Shown here piece after piece: positions 27,377 through 36,878 of a stretch of DNA of 64,000 bases; within the stretch, counting starts at the first letter, position 1; every line of letters starts with the position of its first letter. The translations under genes were made by a program, and so were the position numbers. The stretch covers positions 372,001 through 436,000 of the forward strand of contig CAWEYW010000009.1 of the NCBI GenBank assembly GCA_963813415.1, written 5' to 3'. Source of the DNA: CAIWHR01 sp963813415 (GTDB lineage: Bacteria > Pseudomonadota > Gammaproteobacteria > Burkholderiales > Casimicrobiaceae). Under the pieces are notes generated by a model, which saw only the letters and a list, made by a program, of their open reading frames with translations, was not told the origin of the DNA and did no database searches.

Positions 27377-28597
27377 GTGAAGCCGCGGACCGTTCTTTCC
27401 CTCGAGCAGGCGCTGTCGCTGCCTTACGCCACGCTCCGCTTTGCGCAGCTCGGCTGGCGGGTGATCCGCATCGAGGCGTTCACGCCAGGCGATGCGCTCC
27501 CTGGCGACCCCAATCGCTACATCGGCGCACGCGTCGCCGACGATGACCGGCGCAGTTACTTCGTCGCGCCGAATGTCGGCAAGGAAGCGATTGCGCTCAA
27601 TCTGCGCACGCCCGAAGGTCGTGCGTTGCTCCACCGCCTGGTGCGCGCTCTCGACGTGGACGTGTTCTGCTGCAACACGCTGCCGCGCCGGTATGAAGCC
27701 CTCGGCGTCGATTACGCCACGCTGGCGGCGCTCAAGCCCGGGCTGGTGTGGGCCGGCATCTCGGCGCTCGGCCCGGACTATCCCGACGTACCCGGCTACG
27801 ATCCGGTGCTGCAGGCCATGGTGGGCTACATGGAGCTGACCGGCGATCCGCATGGCCCGCCCACCCTGACTGGCGTGCCGATCGTCGATCTCAAGGCCGG
27901 CGACGAGGTGTATGCGGCGGTGATGCTGGCACTCGCCGAGCGTGCCGAGACGGGACGAGGCACCCGCATCGACGTGTCGATGCTGCAGGCTGCCGCGTCG
28001 TGGCTGATCACCACCTTGCCCCTCATCGATTTCGACTGCGCCCCGCACGAGATCACGCGGTGCGGCAACGAGCATCGGAAGTTCATTCCGACCAATGTCT
28101 ATCCGACCCGGGATGGGTTCATCTACGTCGCGATCGGCAACGACCTCCAGTGGCAGCGGCTGACCGCGTTGCCGAAGTTCGCTGGCGTCGCCCGTCCGGC
28201 GCGCGTCACCAATGAAGGCCGTCACCACGAGCGCGCCGCGATCCAGGCGGAGATCGCTGCCGTCACGGTGCAATACGCGGGAGCGGAGCTCGCGCACGAC
28301 TTCACCGCCGCCACCATCGCGCACGCGCCCATCAACGACATCCGCACGGTGAGCGAGCTGCCGGCACTCGCCTCCAAGCTCACGTGGACGTTGACGCCGT
28401 CCGGCCGGAAAGTGCGCATGCCGCCGCCAGCCGTGGAGCACGAGGGCATGCGGCGCGAGCTTGCGTTCGCGCCGCGCTACGGTGAGCACACGGCAGCGGT
28501 GCTGCGTGAATCGGGCCTGGATGCACGCGAGGTCGCCACGCTCGTGGCTGCTGGCGTCGTGCCGGCGTGCGAGCAACCGGCCGCAGCCGCGGCCTGA
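27377..28597 (+). CDS. CaiB/BaiF family (class III) CoA-transferase
   Basis: A 406-residue class III CoA-transferase. The N-terminal nucleotide-like segment and IALNLRTPEGRALLHRLV are typical, and the catalytic aspartate lies in GVPIVDLKAGDEV. It moves CoA from a thioester to an acid via a mixed anhydride, which could recycle CoA within this pathway. The GTG at 27377 gives the family N terminus; an upstream in-frame ATG at 27287 overlaps the molybdenum subunit and is rejected. Confidence 0.85.
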   Translation: MKPRTVLSLEQALSLPYATLRFAQLGWRVIRIEAFTPGDALPGDPNRYIGARVADDDRRSYFVAPNVGKEAIALNLRTPEGRALLHRLVRALDVDVFCCNTLPRRYEALGVDYATLAALKPGLVWAGISALGPDYPDVPGYDPVLQAMVGYMELTGDPHGPPTLTGVPIVDLKAGDEVYAAVMLALAERAETGRGTRIDVSMLQAAASWLITTLPLIDFDCAPHEITRCGNEHRKFIPTNVYPTRDGFIYVAIGNDLQWQRLTALPKFAGVARPARVTNEGRHHERAAIQAEIAAVTVQYAGAELAHDFTAATIAHAPINDIRTVSELPALASKLTWTLTPSGRKVRMPPPAVEHEGMRRELAFAPRYGEHTAAVLRESGLDAREVATLVAAGVVPACEQPAAAAA

Positions 28598-28610
28598 AGG
28601 GAGCGCTAAC

Positions 28611-29438
28611 GTGGGCAAGCTCGATGGCAAGGTCGCACTGGTCAGCGGATCCGGACGAGGGATCGGTCAGGCGATTGCGGTGAAGCTCGCGAGCGAAGGC
28701 GCGCGGGTGGTGGTGAACGACCTCGATGCCGGGCCCGCCAATGAAACCCTGGCGCGCATCCGGGCCGCCGGTGGTGACGGGCTCGCCTGCATTGGGGACG
28801 TCACTGCGGCCGATTTCGGCGCCCGCTTCGTGGCGGCGGCGACGAGCGCCTATGGCGCGCTCGACATCATCGTCAACAACGCGGGCTATGCGTGGGACAG
28901 CGTCGTGCAGAAGATGAGCGACGAGCAGTGGTACGCAATGCTCGACGTTCATGCCAGCGCGCCGTTCCGGATCCTGCGGGCTGCCGCCGAGCCGATCCGC
29001 CAGATGAGCAGGAAGGAGAAGGACGAAGGGCGCACGGTGCATCGCAAGGTCGTCAACGTGACCTCCATCGCGGGGCTCCACGGCAACGCCGGCCAGGTTG
29101 GCTATTCGGCGGGCAAGGCCGCCGTCATTGGCCTCACCAAGGCGCTCGCCAAGGAGTGGGGCCGCTACGCGGTCAACGTGAATGCCGTCGCGTTTGGCTA
29201 CATCCAGACACGGATGACCCAGCCGATCGGCTCGGGCGAGGCGGTGGCGACCATTGGCGAGCGCGAGATCCGGATGGGCGTGCAGCCGGAAATGATCGCC
29301 GCCATGAATCGAATGATCCCGCTGGGCCGCGGCGGCACGCCCGAGGAAGCCGCGGGTGCGGTCTATCTCTTCTGCATTCCGGAGTCGGATTACATCAGTG
29401 GCGAAGTCGTGCTGGTGAGCGGCGGGTTCGTCATGTGA
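28611..29438 (+). CDS. Short-chain dehydrogenase/reductase, FabG-like
   Basis: A 275-residue SDR with the nucleotide motif VSGSGRGIGQ, the NNAGYAWD segment, a catalytic serine in NVTSIAGLHG and YSAGK. It probably interconverts a hydroxyacyl and an oxoacyl group, here likely the 3-hydroxyacyl-CoA made by the MaoC hydratase. The start is GTG at 28611, 13 nt after the CoA-transferase, with AAGGGAG upstream. Confidence 0.9.
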   Translation: MGKLDGKVALVSGSGRGIGQAIAVKLASEGARVVVNDLDAGPANETLARIRAAGGDGLACIGDVTAADFGARFVAAATSAYGALDIIVNNAGYAWDSVVQKMSDEQWYAMLDVHASAPFRILRAAAEPIRQMSRKEKDEGRTVHRKVVNVTSIAGLHGNAGQVGYSAGKAAVIGLTKALAKEWGRYAVNVNAVAFGYIQTRMTQPIGSGEAVATIGEREIRMGVQPEMIAAMNRMIPLGRGGTPEEAAGAVYLFCIPESDYISGEVVLVSGGFVM

Positions 29439-29496
29439 CGGATCGCCCGCAGCCAGGTGGCCGCAACGCGGTCGAGAACGTCAGGAGGAGGCAGTC

Positions 29497-30657
29497 ATGA
29501 ACGTCGCAGTTCGGTCCTGCAGTCGTATCGCACTTTGCGCGGCGCTCGCCGCATTCGGCGCCGTGGCTATCGCCCAGGTGAAGGTGGGCGTCGTGAGCTC
29601 TGCCACCGGGCCCACTGCCTTCGTCGGCGTCGCGCAGAAGAATTCCGTTGCGCTCCTTCCGAAAAAGATCGGCGACACGACGATCGAGTACATCGCCCTC
29701 GACGACGCGAGCGATCCCACGCAGAGCGTCACCAGCGTCAAGAAGCTCCTTGCCGAGGAGAAGATCGATGTCCTGATCGGTCCGTCCGGCTCGCCCAATG
29801 CCATGGGGGTGGTCGAGGTGATGGCGGAGGCGCAAACACCGATGCTGGCGCCGGTGGGCACCACCGCCGTGGTGCTGCCGATGGACGCCAAGAAGCGTTG
29901 GGTATTCAAGACCACGCAGAACGACGACATCATCGCCGACGGTCTTATCGGCCAGATGCGCAAGAACGGCGTCAAGACCGTTGCCTTCATCGGCTACAAC
30001 GATCCGTACGGAGAGGCCTGGTACAAGACCGTCGCCCCGATGCTGCAAAAGGCGGGGATCCGGCTCGTCGCCAACGAACGCTACACGCGGCAGGACACGA
30101 GCGTGATGGGCCAGGTGCTGAAGATCAAGGCCGCAGCGCCGGATGCCGTGTTCGTCGCGGGCGTCGCGGCGGGCGCAGCGTTGCCGCAGATGCAGCTCGT
30201 GGATGCGGGCTACACGGGCAAGATCTATCAGACGCACGGCGCTGCCACCGACGACTTCATCAGGATCGGCGGCAAGAAGGTCGACGGCGCCATCATGGCC
30301 GCGAGCATGATGCTCGTGCTCGACCAGGTCCCCGACACCGTTCAATCGAAGAAAGTCGCCGCCCAGTACGTCGCCGCGTACGAAAAGCTGTACGGCACGC
30401 GGCCGGCGACCTTCGGCGCGAACGTATACGACGCGGGCTTGCTGCTGGAGCGGGCGATTCCCGAGGCGCTGAAGAAGGCGAGGCCTGGCACGCCGGAATT
30501 TCGCGCCGCACTGCGCGACGCGCTGGAAGCCACCAAGGAGCTGGTCGCCACGCAAGGCGTCTACAACATGACGCCGTCCGACCATTCGGGCTTCGATCAA
30601 CGCGGCCGGGTCCTGCTGACGGTGCGCGACGGCAAGTGGGTACTCCTGCCCGAATGA
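29497..30657 (+). CDS. ABC transporter periplasmic binding protein, LivK/HAAT type
   Basis: A 386-residue protein with a signal peptide (cleavage after about residue 26, ALAAFGAVAIAQ) and a two-lobe branched-chain-amino-acid-type receptor fold (VGVVSSATGPTAFVG near the start). Such receptors bind amino acids, amides, aromatic acids or small carboxylates. No permease or ATPase genes follow, so it must borrow a transporter or act in sensing. AGGAGG lies 9 nt before the ATG. Being the last gene of the catabolic block, it hints that the pathway substrate enters as a small carboxylate or amide. Confidence 0.85.
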   Translation: MNVAVRSCSRIALCAALAAFGAVAIAQVKVGVVSSATGPTAFVGVAQKNSVALLPKKIGDTTIEYIALDDASDPTQSVTSVKKLLAEEKIDVLIGPSGSPNAMGVVEVMAEAQTPMLAPVGTTAVVLPMDAKKRWVFKTTQNDDIIADGLIGQMRKNGVKTVAFIGYNDPYGEAWYKTVAPMLQKAGIRLVANERYTRQDTSVMGQVLKIKAAAPDAVFVAGVAAGAALPQMQLVDAGYTGKIYQTHGAATDDFIRIGGKKVDGAIMAASMMLVLDQVPDTVQSKKVAAQYVAAYEKLYGTRPATFGANVYDAGLLLERAIPEALKKARPGTPEFRAALRDALEATKELVATQGVYNMTPSDHSGFDQRGRVLLTVRDGKWVLLPE

Positions 30658-31154
30658 TGCCGCGCCATTCTTGCTGTCGGCGCGCGCGTGCAACCGCGGT
30701 CGTGCGGCTCGTCCGTGCTGCTTGCGCCGGGGGGTGCGCGCCACGTGAGCGTGATCGGCAAAGTTTTGGCGGCGGAATTTTCTTGATCTGGAGTAAGGCA
30801 CGCGTGCGCTTGCAGGCGCACGTTTGCACTCGCGCGTGCACATGCAGTAATTGCAAGCGTTCGCCGCAGATCGACGATGCGCATGAGCTGCCGCAGAGCG
30901 GCCATGTTTCAAGAGGAAGAGCACTTCGGCTCCGGGTGATGTCAGCCCGCAGCTGACCCCAGTGCCGGGGCCGACGTCCCGGCGCAGCAGCACGCAGACA
31001 TATGGCAAAGCGGGGCTTGCGCGGCAACAGGGAAACAGACGCGCGGGGCAGTGGACGAGTGGGCCGCGGTGGCGCGGCTCCGATGCAGCTACGGTGAAGC
31101 GGAAAGCCGATGCGGTATCCGGCATCGCGACTTCATCGCCTGGGAGACGACATC
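30658..31154. promoter_or_regulatory. Long spacer with clustered inverted repeats, likely promoter of the DUF1329-qhp block
   Basis: About 500 bases without a gene. Two perfect small palindromes lie close together: CGTGCGC-N6-GCGCACG at 30803-30822 and TGCAC-N6-GTGCA at 30825-30840, with the word TTGCA recurring at 30810, 30824 and 30851. This looks like an operator cluster for the following 17-kb co-directional block. I found no well-spaced sigma-54 or sigma-70 promoter; the GGCAC and TTGC words at 30797-30813 have the wrong spacing for sigma-54. Confidence 0.4.
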
Positions 31155-32531
31155 ATGATGCACAGCACTGCTACGCGCGCGGTCCGAGCTGCAATCGCAT
31201 GCTCACTGCTTCTCGGATCCGCCTCGTGGGCCGCGGTCACCGAGCAGGAGGCCGCACAGCTCGGCAAGAACCTGACCCCCGTCGGCGCGGAGAAGGCCGG
31301 CAACAAGGAAGGGACGATTCCGGAATGGACCGGCGGCGCCATGACCGCTCCGGCCGGGTGGAAGACCGGCCAGAAGCGCATCGACCCATTCGCCGGCGAC
31401 AAGGTGCTGTTCTCGATCGACGCATCCAACCTCGACAAATACAAGGACAAGCTGTCCGAGGGACAGATCGCGCTCCTGAAGCAGCTCAAGGGTTACCGGA
31501 TGGACGTCTATCCGACCCGTCGCAGCTGTGGCTTCCCGGATTTCGTGTATGAGCGCACCAAGGTGAACGCGCGGGAAGCGCATCTGGCCAGCAACGGGTG
31601 GGGCCTCGAGAAGGGCATCGGCGCTGCCGTGCTCTTTCCCATCCCGAAGACGGGTGCGGAGGCAGTGTGGAACCACAAGGTCCGCTACATGGGCGAAGGT
31701 CGCATCGAGCACTACGCGTCGATCTTCTCCAACAAGGGAGGCAACTTCACGCCGCTCGTGCAGGACCAGTGGACCTGGGTGCCATTCCACTCGCCAAAGA
31801 ACAAGGGCGTGGAGGATGCCGCGGGCGTGGAAATGAAGCTCCTCAACGAGGTGCTGTCGCCGCCGGCGCATGCGGGCGAGCTCATCCTGGCGCACTGGTT
31901 CTTCAACAGCGGCAGCGACGCCTGGCTCTACTTTCCCGGGCAGCGCCGCGTACGGCGGGCGCCGACCTTCTCCTACGACAACCCGGTGCCGGGCTACGAG
32001 AACCTCGAAACCGTCGATCAGTACCCGATGTATGCCGGGGCGATGGATCGCTACGACTGGAAGCTCGTCGGCAAGCAGGAGCTCTACATTCCGTACAACA
32101 GCTTCAAATGGATCGACAAGTCCCGCAAGTACAAGGACGTCTACCTCGACGACTACGTGAACCGCGACCTCGTGCGCTACGAGCTGCACCGGGTGTGGAA
32201 AGTCGAGGCGACGGTCAAGTCCGGCATGCGCCACAGCTTCGCCAAGCGCGTCATGTACCTGGACGAGGACAGCTGGGCACTGATGCTGACGGACCTCTAC
32301 GATGCGCAGGGCAAGCTCTGGCGCGTCCAGGAGTCGAGCATCTACCCGGCGCCGGAAATTCCCGCGTGCGTCGGCCAGGAGTTCATGGGGTACGACCTCA
32401 ACGTCGGGCGCTACATTGCCGAGAACGCGACGCAGGAGCGGCCGGAAACGGACTGGCTCGCCGGACGCGACGGGCGGATCGATCCCAAGAAATTCAACCC
32501 CGATGAGCTGCGTCGCGTAGGCGAACGCTGA
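31155..32531 (+). CDS. DUF1329 family protein, secreted
   Basis: A 458-residue protein with an N-terminal signal peptide (cleavage near SASWAA) and the family start TEQEAAQLGKNLTPVGAEKA. DUF1329 proteins are envelope proteins with a lipoprotein-carrier-like fold and are usually encoded next to DUF1302. They are found in clusters for degrading steroids, alcohols, esters and other hydrophobic compounds, where a role in moving such molecules across the envelope is assumed. Two ATGs at 31155 and 31158 are possible starts. Confidence 0.88.
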   Translation: MMHSTATRAVRAAIACSLLLGSASWAAVTEQEAAQLGKNLTPVGAEKAGNKEGTIPEWTGGAMTAPAGWKTGQKRIDPFAGDKVLFSIDASNLDKYKDKLSEGQIALLKQLKGYRMDVYPTRRSCGFPDFVYERTKVNAREAHLASNGWGLEKGIGAAVLFPIPKTGAEAVWNHKVRYMGEGRIEHYASIFSNKGGNFTPLVQDQWTWVPFHSPKNKGVEDAAGVEMKLLNEVLSPPAHAGELILAHWFFNSGSDAWLYFPGQRRVRRAPTFSYDNPVPGYENLETVDQYPMYAGAMDRYDWKLVGKQELYIPYNSFKWIDKSRKYKDVYLDDYVNRDLVRYELHRVWKVEATVKSGMRHSFAKRVMYLDEDSWALMLTDLYDAQGKLWRVQESSIYPAPEIPACVGQEFMGYDLNVGRYIAENATQERPETDWLAGRDGRIDPKKFNPDELRRVGER

Positions 32532-32593
32532 GCGCAACGAGAAGCGGCGGGCTCACCGCCGCCTGCGTCCCACACGAGAGGGAGGACAGCATC

Positions 32594-34408
32594 ATGGATG
32601 CACCAGGCATGTTCGCGTTCGCGCGTCGTCATCGGTTGCTCGCCGCGGCGCTCGCCGTCGCTGGAATCGGAAGCTTCGCGGCATCCTCCGCGCAGGCGGT
32701 GAGCTTCGAGACCGAGTGGGTCAAGGGCAGCTTCGACTCGGTGATCTCCTTCGGCATGCAGGGGCGCATGCAGGGGCGCAACTGCAGTCTCATCGGCAAC
32801 GACAACGGCGGGTGCGTGCCGACGGAAGGGACGCTCGGCGAGCGCGTGAACGGACCCGGCATGGGATTCACCTCCAACCCGGATTTCAATTACCTGCAAT
32901 CGGACAACGGCAATCTCAACTTCGACAAGGGCGACGTCGTCTCGGCCGCGCTGAAGGGCACGCACGAGCTTGCGCTGCAGTTTCCGCAGGGCTGGCGGGC
33001 ATTGGCGCGTGGCACGTGGCTCTACGATGCCCGCGCCGATCACACGCGCAGGACGCCTCTCGATTCCGATGCGCGCGATCTCGCCGCGCGCGACGTCACG
33101 CTGCTCGACGCCTGGGTAGCGAAGGACCTGGAGATCGGCGACCGCCCGGCGACAGTCCGGGTCGGCAACCAGGTGATCAGCTGGGGCGAGGACATCTTCA
33201 TCTACGGCGGCATCAACGTCATCAACGCGATCGACCTGCGCAAGGCCCACGTGCCGGGCACGCAGCTCAAGGAAATCTTCCGGCCGGCGCCCATGGCGTC
33301 CTTCAACGTGGGCGCGACCACCAACCTCAGTGTCGAGGGGTTTTACCAGTTCCGCTGGAATGCATTCCAGTTCGATCCGGTCGGCACGTTCTTCTCCATC
33401 GCGGACGTGGTCGGCAAAGGGCAGCAGCATGCGTTCGTACCCAGCTCGCTCCTGCCCGCCCCACCGGGAACGGTGGGTGACATCGGCACGATCAGCAATG
33501 GCACGATCATTCCGGCGGGACAGCGGTTCACGCTCGACGATCTCCTCGCCGCCGGCACGGTGGTGCCCAAACTGGACACCAATTCACCACCGAACTCCGG
33601 ACAATACGGCCTCGCATTGCGCTACAAGAGTCCTGCCTCGGACGCGGAGTGGGGGCTGTTCTATCTTCGCTATCACGACAAGATTCCGTTCGTAAGCTTC
33701 GTGAACGACCCGCAGATCACGTCCAATCCGTTCGGCCTCGGCTACTTCGTCGACTACGGCCGCGACCGGAATCTCTACGGCGTGTCGATGAACACCCACC
33801 TCGGCGACTGGGCAGTCGGGGCCGAGCTCTCGTATCGGCCGCGCGACAGCGTCGGCATCGATCCCACCGTCCCGCTTGCCGGACCTTACGCGGCGTTCGC
33901 CGCACCCGGGGTGTACCGCGGCTTCGTGGACGAGAAGAAGTGGCAGGCGCACCTCACCGGCATCTATTTGCTCGGGCCGAGCGGCGACCTCGGGTGGCTG
34001 CTGCGCGGACTGGGAGCCTCGGAAGGAACGCTCCTCGCCGAGGCGGCGGTAGCGCACTATCCGGGCCTCGACCTCTCGGGCGCGCGCCCGTACCTCCTCA
34101 CCAACTACGAGCTGCCGTCGAAGACCTCGTGGGGCTACGTCGTCGAGCTCGCAGTGGTTTACCCGCATTTTCTCGGGTCGCCCGTCAACGTCACCCCGCA
34201 GATCGACTTCGCGCACGACGTGAGCGGGACGAGCCCCAATGCCGTGCCATTCGTCGAGGGGCGCAAGGCATTCACGCCGTCGCTCAATTTCGAATATCTC
34301 AACAAGTGGCGCGCGCAGCTCGCCTACACCATCTTCTCCGGCGGGGGCACCAACAACCTGATGAAGGACCGCGACTTCCTCGCCTTCAACATCTCGGTCT
34401 CGTTCTAG
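32594..34408 (+). CDS. DUF1302 family outer-membrane protein
   Basis: A 604-residue protein with a signal peptide (cleavage near SSAQA) and alternating beta strands ending in an aromatic residue (FNISVSF), as in outer-membrane barrels. DUF1302 proteins accompany DUF1329 and are thought to act as porins or channels for hydrophobic substrates. AGGGAGG lies 11 nt before the ATG. It is the second gene of the envelope module. Confidence 0.88.
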   Translation: MDAPGMFAFARRHRLLAAALAVAGIGSFAASSAQAVSFETEWVKGSFDSVISFGMQGRMQGRNCSLIGNDNGGCVPTEGTLGERVNGPGMGFTSNPDFNYLQSDNGNLNFDKGDVVSAALKGTHELALQFPQGWRALARGTWLYDARADHTRRTPLDSDARDLAARDVTLLDAWVAKDLEIGDRPATVRVGNQVISWGEDIFIYGGINVINAIDLRKAHVPGTQLKEIFRPAPMASFNVGATTNLSVEGFYQFRWNAFQFDPVGTFFSIADVVGKGQQHAFVPSSLLPAPPGTVGDIGTISNGTIIPAGQRFTLDDLLAAGTVVPKLDTNSPPNSGQYGLALRYKSPASDAEWGLFYLRYHDKIPFVSFVNDPQITSNPFGLGYFVDYGRDRNLYGVSMNTHLGDWAVGAELSYRPRDSVGIDPTVPLAGPYAAFAAPGVYRGFVDEKKWQAHLTGIYLLGPSGDLGWLLRGLGASEGTLLAEAAVAHYPGLDLSGARPYLLTNYELPSKTSWGYVVELAVVYPHFLGSPVNVTPQIDFAHDVSGTSPNAVPFVEGRKAFTPSLNFEYLNKWRAQLAYTIFSGGGTNNLMKDRDFLAFNISVSF

Positions 34409-34501
34409 CACGACGGGGATGCCGGTGCGATCGCAAGCGAGTCAGGCCAGCAGCGGGGAGCGTGAGATGCCGCACGAGCCCCAGGCAGCCACGAGGCCCT
34501 G

Positions 34502-36862
34502 ATGCTCGCCAGGCTGGTGACGCGCCTCGAGCGCGTGCTCTTCGCTCACCGGGCCGCGACCCTCGCGGTCCTGGTGGCGCTCACGGTGGTGATGGGCATG
34601 TTCGCCGCACAGCTGCGGATGTCGGCGGGATTCGACAAGCAGCTGCCGCAACGGCACGAATACATCCGCACGTTCTACGAGTACCGCGACCAGGTCTTTG
34701 GCGCGAACCGCATCATGGTCGTGGTGCGCGCGAAGAGCGGCGACGTGTGGAATGCGGCCTTCCTGCGCAAGCTGAGCGACGCCACGCAGGCCGTCATGTT
34801 CCTGCCCGGCATCGACCGGCGCACCGTGAGCTCGCTGTGGACGCCCACGACGCGCGTGCTGAAGATCACCGAGGAGGGTTTCGAGGCCGAGGACGTGATC
34901 GGCGGCAACATCACGCCGGACCAGCTCTCGGCCGACAAGATCGCCCGCATCCGCAACAACGCGATCGCCGGCGGCTACATCGGCCAGCTGGTGGCGAACG
35001 ACAACTCGAGCGCGATGGTCGTCGCGGACCTCCTCGACAGCGATCCTGCCACCAAGAAGAAGCTCGATTATCTCGACCTGTCGCGGCGCCTGGAGGACGA
35101 GGTGCGCGGGAAGCTCGAGACTCCCGAATTCGAGATCCAGATCATTGGCTTCGCGAAACAGATCGGCGATATCGCCGGAGGCGCGACCAGCGTCGTGCAC
35201 TTCTTCCTGCTCGCGTTCCTGCTCACCGCCGCGGCGGTTTACGTCTATTCGCGCTCGTTCGCCCTCACCGCGCTGCCGCTCCTGTGCTCGCTTGCCTCGG
35301 TGGTCTGGCAGTTCGGCACCCTGCGTCTGCTCGGATTCGGCCTCGATCCGCTGGCGGTGCTCGTTCCGTTCCTCGTATTCGCCATCGGCGTGTCGCATGG
35401 CGTGCAGCAGATCAACTACATCTCCAAGGAGCTGTGCTCCGGCGTAGACACGATGACGGCAGCGCGGCGGAGCTTCCGTGGCCTGCTCATTCCGGGAACC
35501 ATGGCGCTGATCACGGCGTTCGTCGGCTTCGCGACGCTCATCCTGATCCCGATCCCGATGATCCGCGAGCTCGGCATCACGGCCTCGATCGGTGTCGCGT
35601 ACAAGATCGTCACCAATCTCGTGATGCTGCCGGTGGCCGCTTCGTACCTGCAGTTCGACGAAAGCTATGTGGTGCGCATGAACCGGCTGCGGGAACGGCG
35701 CACCCGCGTCATGGGGGTGCTCGCGCGCATTGCCGAGACCCGCAATGCTGCCGTGGTGTCGCTCATCGGCATCGCACTGCTCGCCTACGCCTACGTCGAG
35801 GGCCAGGGCCGGCAGATCGGGTACCTGCAGCCCGGCGCGCCGGAGTTGCGCGCCGATGCGCGCTACAACCGTGACGCCGCCGACATCGCGGCCAAGTTCG
35901 ACGTTGGTCTCGACGTGCTCTCCGTGATCGTCGAGACACCCAAGGATGGCTGTTACGACTACGCCACGATGGAGTACGTCAACCAGCTCTCGTGGCAGAT
36001 GACCAACATTCCCGGCGTGGTGTCGGTCGCATCCGCCCCATTCCTGGCCAAGCAGGCGTTCTCCGGGTTCAACGAGGGCAATCCCAAGTGGGCAGCGCTG
36101 CCGCGCGATCCCAAGTCCCTCGCCAATGCCGTGGGACTCGCGCCCGAAGGGTCCGCGCTCTACAACCCTGGCTGCACGATCCTGCCCGTCCACCTCTACC
36201 TCTCCGATCATCAGGCGCAGACCATCAAGACGGCCATCGACGGGGTGAAGGCGTTCGCAAGGGAGAATCCAAGCGCCACCATGCGCGTGCGCCTCGCCAG
36301 CGGCAACGTGGGCGTACAGGCAGCCACGAACGAGGTGCTCGAGGCGACCGAGCTGCCCATGATGCTGTACGTGTACGCGACCATCCTGTGCCTCGTGTTC
36401 GTCACGTATCGCGACTGGCGCGCGATGGTCGCCTGCTGCGTCCCGCTCACGCTGGCGACGCTGCTCGGCTACTGGTTCATGAAGGAGCTGCGCATCGGCC
36501 TCACGGTGGCCACGCTGCCGGTCATGGTGCTCGCGGTGGGGATCGGCGTCGACTACGCGTTCTACATCTACAACCGGCTGCAGATCTATCTGGCGCAGGG
36601 CATCGACATCGTGACCGCGTTCCAGCAAGCCCTGCGCGAGACCGGCATTGCCACGGTGTTCACGGCGCTGACACTTTCGGTGGGCGTCGCCACGTGGTCA
36701 TTCTCGGAGCTCAAGTTCCAGGCCGACATGGGGCTGCTCCTCACGTTCATGTTCATGATCAACATGATCATGGCGATGACATTCCTTCCGGCGCTCGCCG
36801 TGATGCTGGATGTGTTGATTCCGCGCGTGCGACCCGTTCGCACCCCGCTTCTCAGCCACTGA
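34502..36862 (+). CDS. RND/MMPL-type inner-membrane transporter
   Basis: A 786-residue RND-superfamily protein. It has one N-terminal helix, a periplasmic loop of about 190 residues, a five-helix bundle, a second loop and another bundle, the two-fold repeat of MMPL/HpnN-type exporters. It is expected to use the proton gradient to move lipids or hydrophobic compounds between the inner membrane and periplasm. Its position after DUF1329 and DUF1302 suggests they form one trans-envelope path. Confidence 0.87.
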   Translation: MLARLVTRLERVLFAHRAATLAVLVALTVVMGMFAAQLRMSAGFDKQLPQRHEYIRTFYEYRDQVFGANRIMVVVRAKSGDVWNAAFLRKLSDATQAVMFLPGIDRRTVSSLWTPTTRVLKITEEGFEAEDVIGGNITPDQLSADKIARIRNNAIAGGYIGQLVANDNSSAMVVADLLDSDPATKKKLDYLDLSRRLEDEVRGKLETPEFEIQIIGFAKQIGDIAGGATSVVHFFLLAFLLTAAAVYVYSRSFALTALPLLCSLASVVWQFGTLRLLGFGLDPLAVLVPFLVFAIGVSHGVQQINYISKELCSGVDTMTAARRSFRGLLIPGTMALITAFVGFATLILIPIPMIRELGITASIGVAYKIVTNLVMLPVAASYLQFDESYVVRMNRLRERRTRVMGVLARIAETRNAAVVSLIGIALLAYAYVEGQGRQIGYLQPGAPELRADARYNRDAADIAAKFDVGLDVLSVIVETPKDGCYDYATMEYVNQLSWQMTNIPGVVSVASAPFLAKQAFSGFNEGNPKWAALPRDPKSLANAVGLAPEGSALYNPGCTILPVHLYLSDHQAQTIKTAIDGVKAFARENPSATMRVRLASGNVGVQAATNEVLEATELPMMLYVYATILCLVFVTYRDWRAMVACCVPLTLATLLGYWFMKELRIGLTVATLPVMVLAVGIGVDYAFYIYNRLQIYLAQGIDIVTAFQQALRETGIATVFTALTLSVGVATWSFSELKFQADMGLLLTFMFMINMIMAMTFLPALAVMLDVLIPRVRPVRTPLLSH

Positions 36863-36878
36863 TCGCATCGGAACGCCC

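Noticed and set aside
30797..30813. Possible sigma-54 promoter (GGCAC ... TTGC)
   Set aside because: The distance between the GG and GC elements is 13 nt instead of 10.
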